The notes beneath the pieces were generated by a model. It saw nothing but the letters and a program-made list of their open reading frames with translations, made no database searches and had not been told where the DNA came from. Below, one piece after another: positions 23,559 through 33,081 of a stretch of DNA of 64,000 nt. A program made the translations under genes and the position numbers. Source of the stretch: JBLMXQ01 sp050257855 (GTDB lineage: Bacteria > Acidobacteriota > Vicinamibacteria > Vicinamibacterales > CAVVIG01); contig JBLMXQ010000018.1 of the NCBI GenBank assembly GCA_050257855.1, positions 1 through 64,000 on the forward strand, read 5' to 3'. Every line of letters begins with the position of its first letter. Positions within the stretch are counted from its first letter, which is position 1.

Positions 23559-24377
23559 GTGACCGATACTTCAACAAACGAGCCGATGTTCTCAGCCGGC
23601 GATGCCTACGAGCGCTTCATGGGCAGATGGAGCCGCATTCTCGCACCGCTTCTGGTGCGGTTCGCCGGCGTCAGGAACGGCGATGCTGTCCTCGACGTCG
23701 GTTCAGGTACCGGTGCACTCACCGCGGCTGTGACCGCGGTGGCTCCGGCCAGCCGCATCATCGGCGTCGATCCCGCCGCGCCGTATGTCGCCTTCGCGCA
23801 ATCGCGACACCCGCCGGACCGAATCCGGTTCGAGGTGGGGGATGCGCAGCACCTTCGATTCGCGGATGGAAGCTTCGATCGGACGCTCTCGCTCTTGATC
23901 CTGAATTTCGTTCCCGATCCCCGGAAAGCGCTCGACGAGATGACGCGCGTGACACGGCCCGGCGGCACGGTTGCCGCCGCCGTGTGGGATTACGGGCAGG
24001 GCATGGAGCTGCTGCGCGTGTTCTGGGACGAGGCGACTGCGCTGGGCCCCGACGTGGACGCAAGGGACGAACGGCACATGCCGCTCTCCCGCAGCGGCGA
24101 GCTCGCGGCGCTCTGGCGCGGCCACCGACTGCGGGACGTGTCGGACGAGGCGCTCACGATCGAGACTCGGTTCTCTTCGTTCGACGACTACTGGTCGCCG
24201 TTTCTCGAGAAGCAAGGTCCAGCGGGTGCACACGTGGCGACCCTGCCGGCAGGCGACCGCGAACAGCTCCGGCTGCGATTGCGCCGACGCCTGCTCGGCG
24301 ACGGACCCGATCGTCCGCTAGTCCTCCGCGCGCGCGCGTGGGCGGCGCGGGGCGTCGTGCCTCCGCGCTCCACGTAG
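23559..24377 (+). CDS. SAM-dependent class I methyltransferase
   Basis: 272 residues from a GTG. The SAM-binding motif I reads AVLDVGSGTGALTAAV (near residues 43-58). The motif II acidic residue is IIGVDPAAPYV, motif III is FEVGDAQHLRFADGSFD, and the post-I loop is SLLILNFVPDPRKALDEMTRVTRPGG, as in the Methyltransf_11/UbiE-like group. The substrate is unknown. It ends convergently nine bases from katG. Confidence 0.88.
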   Translation: MTDTSTNEPMFSAGDAYERFMGRWSRILAPLLVRFAGVRNGDAVLDVGSGTGALTAAVTAVAPASRIIGVDPAAPYVAFAQSRHPPDRIRFEVGDAQHLRFADGSFDRTLSLLILNFVPDPRKALDEMTRVTRPGGTVAAAVWDYGQGMELLRVFWDEATALGPDVDARDERHMPLSRSGELAALWRGHRLRDVSDEALTIETRFSSFDDYWSPFLEKQGPAGAHVATLPAGDREQLRLRLRRRLLGDGPDRPLVLRARAWAARGVVPPRST

Positions 24378-24386
24378 ACGTCGGGA

Positions 24387-26543
24387 TCAGGCGCGATCGA
24401 ACCGATCCAGATTCATGACTTTGTCCCACGCCGCCACGAAGTCGCGCACGAACTTCCGCTGTGAGTCCTCGCAGGCGTAGACTTCCGCGATTGCACGCAG
24501 CTGGGAGTTCGAGCCGAAGACGAGGTCGACGCGGCTGCCGGTCCATTTGACCTTGCCCGTCTTCCGATCGCGGCCCTCGAAGATCTCCGCGGCTTCGGAC
24601 GTTGGCTTCCACGTCGTGCTCATGTCGAGCAGGTTGATGAAGAAATCGTTGGTCAGCGTCGCGGGGCGCTTGGTGAAGACGCCGAGAGGCGACTGCTTGT
24701 GGTTCGCGTTCAGGACGCGCAGGCCGCCCACGAGCACCGTCATCTCGGGAGCGCTCAAGGTCAGGAGCGCGGCCCGATCGATCAGCAGGTGCTCTGCCGG
24801 GCACTTGGGTCCGTGCGCGGAGTAGTTGCGGAACCCGTCGGCCTTCGGCTCGAGCACGGCGAAGGACTCCACGTCGGTCTGCTCCTGCGATGCGTCCGCG
24901 CGTCCCGGCGTGAAGGGAACCTTCACCGCGTGACCGGCCTTCTTCGCGGCCTGTTCGACCGCGGCGCAGCCGCCCAGCACGATGAGGTCGGCCATCGAGA
25001 CCGGCTTCTTGAAGTCCCTGCGGATCTTCTCCAGGGCCGCCAGCACCTTCGTCAGCTCGGGCGGGTTGTTGACCGCCCAATCCTTCTGCGGCGCGAGGCG
25101 GATGCGCGCCCCGTTGGCTCCGCCGCGCTTGTCGGTCCCGCGGAACGTGGCCGCTGACGCCCACGCGGTCGAGACCAGCTGGGAGACGGACAGGGTCGAC
25201 GCGAGGATCTTCTTCTTCAGCGCGTCGATGTCCTTCGGGCTCAGTTTGTTCGTCGCCTTCGGGACGGGGTCCTGCCAGAGCTGCGGCTCCTTCGGCACCA
25301 GCTTGCCGAGGTACCGGGAGATCGGTCCCATGTCGCGGTGCGTCAGCTTGAACCACGCCTTGGCGAAGGCGGTGGCGAACTCGTCCGGGTGCTCGTGGAA
25401 GCGCCGCGAGATCTTCTCGTACGCGGGGTCGAACCGCAGAGAGAGATCGGTCGTCAGCATGGTCGGCGCGTGACGCTTGGATCGGTCGTGGGCGTCCGGA
25501 ATCGTGCCGGCGCCTGCGCCGCCCTTCGCAATCCACTGATGCGCACCGGCCGGGCTCTTCGTCAGCTCCCATTCGTAGCCGAACAGGTTCGCGAAGAAGG
25601 TGTTGCTCCACCTGGTCGGCGTGGTGGTCCAGGTGACTTCGATGCCGCTGGTGATCGCGTCGCCGCCCTTGCCGGTGCGATAACTGCTCTTCCAGCCGAG
25701 GCCCTGCTCCTCGATGGGGGCGGCCTCGGGTTCCGGCCCGACGTTCTTCGCATCGCCCGCGCCGTGGGTCTTGCCGAAGGTGTGGCCGCCGGCGATGAGG
25801 GCCACCGTCTCCTCGTCGTTCATCGCCATGCGGCGGAACGTTTCTCGAATGTCCCTGGCCGCGGCCAGTGGATCGGGCTTGCCGTTCGGCCCCTCGGGAT
25901 TCACGTAGATGAGGCCCATCTGCACGGCCGCAAGCGGATTCTCGAGGTTTCGCTCGCCGCTGTACCGCTTGTCGTCGAGCCACGTGTTCTCGGGTCCCCA
26001 GTAGATGTCCTCGGGCTCCCACACATCGGCGCGCCCGCCGGCGAAGCCGAACGTCTTGAAGCCCATCGACTCCAAAGCGCAGTTGCCGGCGAAGATCATC
26101 AGGTCGGCCCACGAGATCTTCTGGCCGTACTTCTGTTTGATCGGCCAGAGCAGCCGGCGCGCCTTGTCGAGGTTCGCGTTGTCGGGCCAGCTGTTGATGG
26201 GCGCAAAGCGCTGCATGCCGGCCCCTGCGCCGCCGCGGCCGTCGCTGATGCGGTACGTGCCCGCGCTGTGCCACGCCATGCGAATGAAGAGCGGCCCGTA
26301 GTGGCCGAAGTCGGCCGGCCACCAGTCCTGCGACGTCGTCATCACCTTGACGATGTCCTTCTTCAGGGCCGCGAGGTCGACGGTCTTGAACTCCTTCGCG
26401 TAGTCGAACGTCGCGCCCATGGGGTCGGCGGCGGGCGAGGCGTGCCGGAGCATCCCCAGGTTCAACTGATTGGGCCACCAGTCCCGGTTATACGTGCCCC
26501 TGTGCGTGCCGCCCGCGGCCGGGCATTTTGTTTCGTTGTCCAT
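24387..26543 (-). CDS. katG: Catalase-peroxidase
   Basis: 718 residues, normal for the bifunctional haem enzyme that removes hydrogen peroxide. The distal triad is R88-W91-H92 (FIRMAWHSAG). The Met-Tyr-Trp adduct residues essential for catalase activity are all present: W91, Y213 (GLIYVNPEG) and M239 (FRRMAMND). The proximal haem ligand is H254 (AGGHTFGKTHG). The second, haem-free domain follows from about residue 420. No regulator of the OxyR or FurA type is adjacent. AGAGGT lies upstream of the ATG at 26543. Confidence 0.97.
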   Translation of the reverse strand: MDNETKCPAAGGTHRGTYNRDWWPNQLNLGMLRHASPAADPMGATFDYAKEFKTVDLAALKKDIVKVMTTSQDWWPADFGHYGPLFIRMAWHSAGTYRISDGRGGAGAGMQRFAPINSWPDNANLDKARRLLWPIKQKYGQKISWADLMIFAGNCALESMGFKTFGFAGGRADVWEPEDIYWGPENTWLDDKRYSGERNLENPLAAVQMGLIYVNPEGPNGKPDPLAAARDIRETFRRMAMNDEETVALIAGGHTFGKTHGAGDAKNVGPEPEAAPIEEQGLGWKSSYRTGKGGDAITSGIEVTWTTTPTRWSNTFFANLFGYEWELTKSPAGAHQWIAKGGAGAGTIPDAHDRSKRHAPTMLTTDLSLRFDPAYEKISRRFHEHPDEFATAFAKAWFKLTHRDMGPISRYLGKLVPKEPQLWQDPVPKATNKLSPKDIDALKKKILASTLSVSQLVSTAWASAATFRGTDKRGGANGARIRLAPQKDWAVNNPPELTKVLAALEKIRRDFKKPVSMADLIVLGGCAAVEQAAKKAGHAVKVPFTPGRADASQEQTDVESFAVLEPKADGFRNYSAHGPKCPAEHLLIDRAALLTLSAPEMTVLVGGLRVLNANHKQSPLGVFTKRPATLTNDFFINLLDMSTTWKPTSEAAEIFEGRDRKTGKVKWTGSRVDLVFGSNSQLRAIAEVYACEDSQRKFVRDFVAAWDKVMNLDRFDRA

Positions 26544-26817
26544 GTTGACGTTGACCTCTACGGTGTGTGGTTGCAGCTGGCTGGCCTCGGCCTCGTCGAT
26601 CGCGCAGCCCGTGTCATCGACCCGTGAGATCGGGGGCGGAGCGGTCCGCGCGCTCGACGTCGGCCGGACGGCCGCAGATTCGACGGATCAGGTGGTGGTC
26701 GTCGCGGTCAAATGTCTCCGCGTTGATATTGAACCTAATCGTCCCCCGGATGAAGCTCGATCGTCAACATGTCGGGGTTTGCCGTCGTGAGGCAGTCTGG
26801 ACCCGGGCTGGCGCCCC

Positions 26818-26849
26818 GGTAGGGGCGGACCTGAAGGTCCGCCCCTACC
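26818..26849 (+). repeat. REP-like perfect hairpin
   Basis: GGTAGGGGCGGACCT, loop GA, AGGTCCGCCCCTACC: 15-bp perfect arms in a 32-base unit. A decayed relative (GGCGGTCTGAAGGCCGGCCC) follows at 26883-26902. It lies in the 446-base gap between the divergent katG and padR2 genes, which otherwise contains only their promoters. Confidence 0.7.
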
Positions 26850-26945
26850 GAATTCCCGCGCTACCAAATTCCGCCAACGCGAGGCGGTCTGAAGGCCGGC
26901 CCCTGCCGGCACCTCGCCCTCGTCGAGACGGAACACTTCCACGCC

Positions 26946-26975
26946 TTGACATCCTAGGTGAGCCAGCCGTAGACT
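26946..26975 (+). promoter_or_regulatory. Promoter/operator region of the second PadR-ADOP operon
   Basis: TTGACA (26946-26951), 18 bases, TAGACT (26970-26975). As in pair 1, CCTAGGTG sits directly after the -35 box (26953-26960), and a second CCTAG (26984-26988) precedes the start codon. The predicted leader is only about ten bases. Confidence 0.5.
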
Positions 26976-26989
26976 TCCGTTCGCCTAGA

Positions 26990-27331
26990 ATGTCTACCGA
27001 AGAGCCGGATCGCCTCGAACTGCTGCAGGGCACGCTCGATCTCCTGATTCTGCAGACGCTGCGCCCCGGTCCCGCGCACGGCCACACGATCATGCAGGCG
27101 ATCAGGCAGAACTCGGACGAGGTGCTGCAGGTGGAGCAGGGATCGCTCTATCCGGCGCTCCATCGCCTCCTCAAGCGCGGCTGGATCTCCTTCGCGCACG
27201 GCACGTCGGAGAACAACCGGCGCGCGAAGTACTACAGCCTGACCGCGAGGGGTCGCAGGCAGCTGGCCATCGAAACGTCGAAGTGGGAGACGCTCGCCCG
27301 CGCCATCGCGCGGGTCCTGAGGCCGGCGTGA
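26990..27331 (+). CDS. PadR-family transcriptional regulator (pair 2)
   Basis: 113 residues with the same motifs as the pair 1 protein: LLQGTLDLLILQTLRPGPAHGHTIMQAI, EQGSLYPALHRLLKRGWI and NNRRAKYYSLTARGRRQL. The ATG at 26990 is immediately preceded by CCTAGA. Upstream in-frame codons run through the promoter and are excluded. The stop overlaps the GTG of the permease (GTGA). It probably represses its own operon. Confidence 0.92.
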   Translation: MSTEEPDRLELLQGTLDLLILQTLRPGPAHGHTIMQAIRQNSDEVLQVEQGSLYPALHRLLKRGWISFAHGTSENNRRAKYYSLTARGRRQLAIETSKWETLARAIARVLRPA

Positions 27332-29979
27332 TCCGGCGAGGACGCTCGGCCCTCGGCGATCTCGACGAGGACATCCGCGATCACATCGATCGGGAGATCG
27401 AGGAGAACATCGCGCGCGGCATGACGCCCGGTGACGCGGCGGCCGCCGCGAGGCGGGCGTTCGGCAACATCATGCTGACGAAAGAGGCGGCGCGAGCCGT
27501 CTGGATACCGATCTGGTGGGACGAGCGGCTCCAGGACGTGCGCTTCGCTCTGCGGGGTCTGCGCCGGACGCCGGCGCTGACCGCGGCGATCGTCGCCACG
27601 CTCGCGATTGGCGTCGGCGCGACGACCGCGATCTTCAGCATGGTGAACCTGCTCCTCCTGCGCCCGACTCCCGGAGTGGCGGACCCGGCACGACTCGTCT
27701 CGGTCGAGCGTACCGGGGCGCAGGGCATCATCGACATCTTCTCGTACCCCGACTACCTCGACCTGCACGATCGCGCGAAGGACGTGGACCTCGCCGGCTT
27801 CCGGCGATCGGCGCTCGACGTCGGTGCCGGCAGGCCCCAACGCGTCTCGGGCGCGCTCGTCACCGGCAACTACTTCGCGGTGCTCGGCGTCGGCGCCTGG
27901 CTGGGCCGCACGCTCTCGGCCGCCGACGAGCACGCGCAGGTGGTCGACGTCAGCTACGCGTGCTGGAAGGGTCTGCTCGGCGGCGACCCGGACGTCGTCG
28001 GCCGCGGAATCGACGTGAACGGCCACGCGTTCACGGTCGTCGGCGTCCTGGCACCGGGGTTCGACGGGACCTTCCCGGGCCAGTTCGACGCCGTGTGGCT
28101 GCCGATCTCGTCGCAGCCGATCGCGATGCCGCGCATGTCGGCCGGCGTGCTGGCGAATCGCAACTCGAGATGGGTCGAGATTCTCGGCCGTCTGCGCGAG
28201 GGCGTGTCGCGCGCGGCGGCCTCGACGCGGGTGGCGGCGATCGGCGAGGCACTCGCGCGAGCCTACCCCGGCGACCACGGCGCCGGCCGGCTCACGCTCA
28301 GGCCGGGCCTCGGGCTGGCGTCCGACGACCGCGCCCAGATGACGGGTCTCCTGGGCATGCTTGGCGCGGCCGCGGGCCTGCTCTTCGTCATCGCTTGTGG
28401 CAACGCGGCCAACCTGCTCCTCTCGCGCGCGGAGGATCGGCGCCGCGAGATGGCGACCCGGCGGGCGCTCGGCGCGAGCGGGACACGACTGGCCGTCCAG
28501 CTCCTGACCGAAGGGATCCTGCTCGCGACGGCGGGAGGCGCGGCAGGGTTGTGGCTTGCGCCGGGCGCCGTGGCCTGGCTCAGCACATTGTCCGTGTCGG
28601 CGTACGGCATCCACCCCGAGGCCTTCGGCGTCGACGCGCGCGTCGGCCTGTTCGCGCTCGCGCTTTCGGCGCTGGTGTCGATCGTCTTCACCGTCGTGCC
28701 CCTGCGGCTGGCCGGGCGGAACGGGCTGGCCGATGCGCTCCGCTCGGGCGCACGCGGAGTCGCGGGATCCCGCGGGAGCCTGCGGGCCTCGCTCGTCGTC
28801 CTCCAGGTCGGGCTGTCGGTCGCGCTCGTCATCGGCGCGGGATTGTCCGTGCGGACGATGGCGAAGATCCGCGCGGTCACGCCCGGCTACGCGACGTCAG
28901 GCATCGTGACGGCATCGTATGCGCTCGACCTGCACGGCTACACGCCACCGCGCGCGGCGGCGTTCTTCGCCGCGCTGGCGGCATCGCTGCGCGAGCAGCC
29001 GGACGTGACGGCCGCCAGCTGGGCCACGGCGGTGCCGCCGGTCGCCTTCGGCGGCCGTCGCTCGGTCTTTCACGTGGGCGAGGCTCCGCCGCAGGCCGAG
29101 TTGCAGCGCCACGAAGAGGAGCTGGGCATCCGCGCGGACGTGACGATGGTGGGGCCGGACTTCTTTCGCACGATGGGCATGGCCCTGGCGCGCGGCCGCG
29201 GTTTCGACGCGCGCGACCGAGAGGGGGCGCAGGCCGTCGCGGTCGTCAACCGCGCGCTGGCCGAGCGGCTCTGGCCGGGCGAGAACGCCGTGGGCCGGTA
29301 CCTCGAGGCGCCCCCGTACAGCGGCGCCGTGCCGCCGCCGCTGCAGGTGGTCGGCGTCATGTCCGACACGCGCCATCGGTCGCTCCTGAGCGACCGCGCG
29401 GAGCCGGTGCTCTATATGCCGTTTCTGCAGAACCCGGATACGCGCGCGACGCTGGTGCTCCAGACCACGACCACCGCGGCCGCGCTGACGCCGCGCCTGC
29501 GGGAGGCTGCCGCGACGATTGACCCGGACGTGCCGGCGATCGCGATCGACGACATGCGGGAGTACGTGGCCGCGACGCTCTGGGAGCAGCGCGCGGCGGT
29601 CGACGGCTTCGGTCTCTTCGCCGTCTGCGGTCTGTGTCTCGCGGCGATTGGCGTCTACGCGGCGGTCGCGCACCGGGTCGCCGCGCGGACACGTGAACTG
29701 GGCATTCGCATCGCCCTCGGAGCGTCCGCGCGCGGGCTGGCCGCGCTCGTCGTTCGTGACAGCGCGCGGATGGCGGTGCTCGGAATCGGCGCTGGCGTGG
29801 CCCTGTCGCTGGCGATCGGCACCTGGATGCGCGACATGCTGTTCGGCGTCGACCCGCACGATCCGCTGACGTTCATCCTGGCGCCGGCCGCGCTCCTCCT
29901 CATCAGCGTGGCCGCGAGCGCGATTCCCGCCTGGCGCGCGGCGCGCGCCAACCCGATCGAAGCGCTCCATCAGGAGTGA
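27328..29979 (+). CDS. ADOP-type duplicated orphan permease (pair 2)
   Basis: 883 residues from the GTG overlapping the padR stop. The order is as in pair 1: prefix domain (DLDEDIRDHIDREIEENIARGMTPGDAAAAARRAFGN), MacB/FtsX repeat one (GVGATTAIFSMVNLLLLRPTPGV near residues 85-110), central helices (LLFVIACGNAANLLLSRAEDRRREMATRRALGAS), periplasmic domain two, and the C-terminal helices (LAAIGVYAAVAHRVAARTRELGIRIALGAS). It differs clearly in sequence from the other two copies, so this is an old paralogue and not a recent duplication. The exported or sensed substrate is unknown. Confidence 0.9.
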   Translation: MIRRGRSALGDLDEDIRDHIDREIEENIARGMTPGDAAAAARRAFGNIMLTKEAARAVWIPIWWDERLQDVRFALRGLRRTPALTAAIVATLAIGVGATTAIFSMVNLLLLRPTPGVADPARLVSVERTGAQGIIDIFSYPDYLDLHDRAKDVDLAGFRRSALDVGAGRPQRVSGALVTGNYFAVLGVGAWLGRTLSAADEHAQVVDVSYACWKGLLGGDPDVVGRGIDVNGHAFTVVGVLAPGFDGTFPGQFDAVWLPISSQPIAMPRMSAGVLANRNSRWVEILGRLREGVSRAAASTRVAAIGEALARAYPGDHGAGRLTLRPGLGLASDDRAQMTGLLGMLGAAAGLLFVIACGNAANLLLSRAEDRRREMATRRALGASGTRLAVQLLTEGILLATAGGAAGLWLAPGAVAWLSTLSVSAYGIHPEAFGVDARVGLFALALSALVSIVFTVVPLRLAGRNGLADALRSGARGVAGSRGSLRASLVVLQVGLSVALVIGAGLSVRTMAKIRAVTPGYATSGIVTASYALDLHGYTPPRAAAFFAALAASLREQPDVTAASWATAVPPVAFGGRRSVFHVGEAPPQAELQRHEEELGIRADVTMVGPDFFRTMGMALARGRGFDARDREGAQAVAVVNRALAERLWPGENAVGRYLEAPPYSGAVPPPLQVVGVMSDTRHRSLLSDRAEPVLYMPFLQNPDTRATLVLQTTTTAAALTPRLREAAATIDPDVPAIAIDDMREYVAATLWEQRAAVDGFGLFAVCGLCLAAIGVYAAVAHRVAARTRELGIRIALGASARGLAALVVRDSARMAVLGIGAGVALSLAIGTWMRDMLFGVDPHDPLTFILAPAALLLISVAASAIPAWRAARANPIEALHQE

Positions 29980-30057
29980 CCTGATCGTGCCGTGGAATCG
30001 CCAGCGCGACCAACATCTCGGCGCTTCGCCGCGCCGCCACAGGCTCTGTCCGAGATC

Positions 30058-31458
30058 TCAGTCTCCCGGGTGTACGCTCTCGGTGGCGCCGCCGGACGCG
30101 ATCCAGCCGCCGATCTGCGCCGCGATCCGTTCGGCCTCGGCGGGGCCCCAGCTTCCACGGTCGTAATCGTACGGCGGCTCGCCGCCTTCCAGGATCGGAT
30201 CCACGACGCGCCACGCAGCCTCGACCTCAGCTTCGCTCCCGAAGAGCATGCGGTCCCCGCGCATCGCGTCGCCGAGCAGGCGCTCGTAGGGTTCCATCTC
30301 GTCGCCTGGATGGCGGTGTTCGACCAGGCGGACGTCTTCGCCGATCATCGCCTCGCCAGGCACCTTGAGCCGGGCGGTCAACGAGATGGACACATCCGGA
30401 CTCAATCGAAAGGCGATCTCGTTGGAATGGCCGGCCGCCTTCGCGTCGAAGAGGGCGTGCGCCGGCTGCTTGAATCTGACATGCACCTCGGTGACGGTGG
30501 AGGCCAGGCGCTTGCCGGTGCGGATCCCGAAGGGCACCCCGGCCCATCGGGGATTTTCGATCGCGAGCCGGGCGGCGACGTAGGTTTCGACCCGCGAATT
30601 CGGTGCGACCCCTGCTTCGGTTCGGTAGCCGCGATACTGCCCGCGCACCACATCGACCGGGCGAAGCGGACGAACCGCCTTCAGGACCGCCACCTTGGCG
30701 GCGTCGATGGCGGGGCCGTCGCCCGCCGCCGGGCGGTCCATCGCGAGCAGCGAGAGGACCTGCAGCAGATGATTCTGGAAGACATCCCGGACGGCGCCGA
30801 CCCCCTCGTAGAAGGCGCCCCGGCCGCGGACGCCGAACGTCTCCGCCATCGTGATCTGCATGCTTTCGACGTGCGCGGCATTCCAGATCGGCTCCAGAAA
30901 CGCGTTCGCGAACCGGAAGTACAGGAGGTTCTGCACCGCCTCCTTGCCGAGGAAATGATCGATGCGGTAGACGACCGGCTCGGGAAACGATTCGTGGAGG
31001 GTCGCGTTGAGGGCCCTCGCGGACGCGAGGTCACGACCGAACGGTTTTTCCACGACCACACGAGCCTGCGCGACGGGACCCGACCGCGCCAGGCCGGACG
31101 CGACAGTACCGAACAGACTCGGCGGAATCGCCAGATAGAACAGCGGCCGTTCGGCCGAGCCGAGCGCCTGCCGCAATTTGCCGAACGTATCGGGCGCCTC
31201 GTAGTCACCGGCCACGTACGCCAGGCGCGCGGCCAGACGACCAAAGGCGTCAGCGTCGACGCCGCCATGCGCGGCGATGCTCTGGCGTGCACGCGCGCGC
31301 AGTTGTTCGATCGTCCAGTCCGGCTTGGCGACGCCGATGACCGGGATGTCCAGATGGCCGCGGCGGGTCATCGCCTGCAGGGCAGGGAAGATCTGCTCGT
31401 AGGCGAGGTCGCCCGTGGCGCCGAACAAGACCAGGGCGTCGGAGTGAGGCTCAGGCAT
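30058..31458 (-). CDS. zwf: Glucose-6-phosphate 1-dehydrogenase
   Basis: 466 residues from the ATG at 31458, directly before the dinucleotide fold ALVLFGATGDLAYEQI. The active-site motif RIDHFLGKE (normally RIDHYLGKE) carries the substrate-binding and catalytic His region, and VVVEKPFGRDLASA is the conserved EKP segment. It oxidises glucose 6-phosphate to 6-phosphogluconolactone with NAD(P)+, feeding the pentose phosphate pathway. It is somewhat short compared with the usual 480-510 residues. It is monocistronic here; no gnd or pgl neighbour is present. Confidence 0.94.
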   Translation of the reverse strand: MPEPHSDALVLFGATGDLAYEQIFPALQAMTRRGHLDIPVIGVAKPDWTIEQLRARARQSIAAHGGVDADAFGRLAARLAYVAGDYEAPDTFGKLRQALGSAERPLFYLAIPPSLFGTVASGLARSGPVAQARVVVEKPFGRDLASARALNATLHESFPEPVVYRIDHFLGKEAVQNLLYFRFANAFLEPIWNAAHVESMQITMAETFGVRGRGAFYEGVGAVRDVFQNHLLQVLSLLAMDRPAAGDGPAIDAAKVAVLKAVRPLRPVDVVRGQYRGYRTEAGVAPNSRVETYVAARLAIENPRWAGVPFGIRTGKRLASTVTEVHVRFKQPAHALFDAKAAGHSNEIAFRLSPDVSISLTARLKVPGEAMIGEDVRLVEHRHPGDEMEPYERLLGDAMRGDRMLFGSEAEVEAAWRVVDPILEGGEPPYDYDRGSWGPAEAERIAAQIGGWIASGGATESVHPGD

Positions 31459-31739
31459 GATCACGATTCTCTCGCATCCAGCGTCCCGCTCCGCATCCGG
31501 CCACACGGTCTCCGCCTGAACACCGCGACGTGTCGGCGCCAATGGCGGGCGCGCGTCAGCGGCGCGAACGGTCGAGCCGGCTCACGCCGCGCGGTCAACG
31601 AGGGCGCTCATCGGCGTCACCGGCTCCGCCGCGCCGCCAGGATCTGTTGCGATGCGGCGCCCGGCGGGCCCTGTGCCGTTGTGAACACCCTCGGTCTGTG
31701 CGCCGGGCGTAATCTGAGTGAGAAGAAATGGAGGACGTC

Positions 31740-31970
31740 ATGTCAGGGTATCGCAATCCTTTGATAGTCACGGTCATCTGGGTGCTCGTTGCCGCCGGAC
31801 TCGGTTTCGCCTACGAGGCGGACCGCATCGGTGCCGGCACGCTGCTCTTTCTGGGCATCCTGGCGCTGACGTTGGGCGTGATCGTGGCGATCTTCCTGAG
31901 GAGACTGAGCCGCCCCGCCGACTCCGTGGAGCAAATGCTGTACAAGACCGATCATCCGACGCGAACGTAA
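31740..31970 (+). CDS. Small two-helix membrane protein
   Basis: 76 residues. The ATG at 31740 has GGAGG five bases upstream and is preferred over one four codons earlier. Two helices are visible (NPLIVTVIWVLVAAGLGFAY and GTLLFLGILALTLGVIVAIFL), with a hydrophilic tail (RRLSRPADSVEQMLYKTD). The family is not recognised. The 281 bases between it and the zwf start hold nothing recognisable. Confidence 0.7.
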   Translation: MSGYRNPLIVTVIWVLVAAGLGFAYEADRIGAGTLLFLGILALTLGVIVAIFLRRLSRPADSVEQMLYKTDHPTRT

Positions 31971-32028
31971 GGTAACCGACCTGTTCTGTGAATTTGTCCC
32001 GGCTGATGACGACGCTTCGCCTTCGATG

Positions 32029-32424
32029 TCATCGCCCATACTGTTCGTCGCTGACTCCCTCCATCCAGGCGACGGTCCTGCCGTCGAGCCGTTCCTGGAT
32101 GGCGATGTGCGACATGGCGGTCGTTGGCGCGGCGCCATGCCAGTGTTTCTCGCCGGGCGCGAACGAGATCACGTCACCCGGCCGGATTTCCTCGATCGGA
32201 CCTCCCCAGCGCTGGGCGCGGCCGCAACCTGCGGTCACCACCAGCGTCTGGCCGAGCGGGTGCGTGTGCCATGCTGTCCGAGCGCCCGGCTCGAACGTGA
32301 CGCTCGCGCCGACGACGCGTGCCGGATCGGCGGCTTCGAACAGAGGGTCGATCCGCACCGTGCCGGTGAAGTACTCCGCGGGACCCTTGCCGGACGGTTG
32401 TGAGCCGCTTCTCTTGATGTCCAT
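32029..32424 (-). CDS. Cupin_2 domain protein
   Basis: 131 residues. A cupin barrel with metal-binding motif GARTAWHTHPLGQTLVVTAGCG and second motif RPGDVISFAPGEKHWHGAA. This type resembles the manganese cupins annotated as (R)-mandelonitrile-lyase-like or carboxymuconolactone-associated, often found beside aldo/keto reductases. Here the upstream neighbour on the same strand is a broken aldo/keto reductase, 17 bases away, so the two once formed an operon. Confidence 0.85.
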   Translation of the reverse strand: MDIKRSGSQPSGKGPAEYFTGTVRIDPLFEAADPARVVGASVTFEPGARTAWHTHPLGQTLVVTAGCGRAQRWGGPIEEIRPGDVISFAPGEKHWHGAAPTTAMSHIAIQERLDGRTVAWMEGVSDEQYGR

Positions 32425-32441
32425 GTTGGTGCGCGTGCCGA

Positions 32442-32935
32442 CTAGCGACCGGTCATCTGCTCCAGGTGTTCGGGGTACCGGGCTCCGCGAACCCTAACCT
32501 GTGAGGTTGCGTCATCGATCTCACGGAGATCGTCGGACGTCAGCTCGATGGCGGCAGCTCCGACGTTCTCCTCGAGCCGGTGGAGCTTTGTCGTGCCCGG
32601 GATTGGAACAATCCACGCCTTCCGGGCGAGCAGCCACGCGAGCGCGATCTGGGCAGGTGTCGCCTTCTTCCGCTCCGCGATCCTGCCCAGCAGATCGACC
32701 AGGGCCAGATTCGCCTTCCGATTCTCGGGAGTGAATCGCGGGACGACGTTGCGGAAGTCGGAGCGGTCGAACGTCGTGTTCTCGTCGATCTTGCCCGTGA
32801 GGAAGCCCTTGCCGAGCGGACTGAACGGAACGAAGCCGCCGGACCGTAGCCGAAGCTCATGCCCATGCAGCCGAGCCCCAGCGCTGACACTTCCAGATTG
32901 CTCTTTCCAGGTCTGCGCTTCTGCATTGCTTCCAT
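32442..32935 (-). pseudogene. Aldo/keto reductase with internal deletion
   Basis: From the ATG at 32935 the protein begins as an AKR (MEAMQKRRPGKSNLEVSALG, then LGCMGMSFGYGP). At about 32840 the homology jumps into another frame and resumes as FVPFSPLGKGFLTGKIDENTTF, continuing to a normal AKR C-terminus (WIVPIPGTTKLHRLEENVGAA). Roughly 170-190 residues are missing, including the catalytic Asp-Tyr-Lys-His region. The two halves are in different frames. The enzyme cannot be functional. Confidence 0.85.
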
Positions 32936-33081
32936 TGAAACCCTTCGTCTGTGGCCTGATGCGTCGTACAAGACGCCGACGGCAGCTGCCGTCGGCCATT
33001 GTGAACTTCTCGAGCAGGCGACGGAATCGCGGGTCATCGCGCAGGCTGTAGTAGTCGGTCCGTCTGCGGACCAGTGGTGGA

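Noticed and set aside
26984..26992. TAGAAT before several start codons (also near 11774 and 54932) as a shared promoter
   Set aside because: In two of the three cases it overlaps or touches the start codon, which leaves no room for a transcript start; coincidence is likelier.
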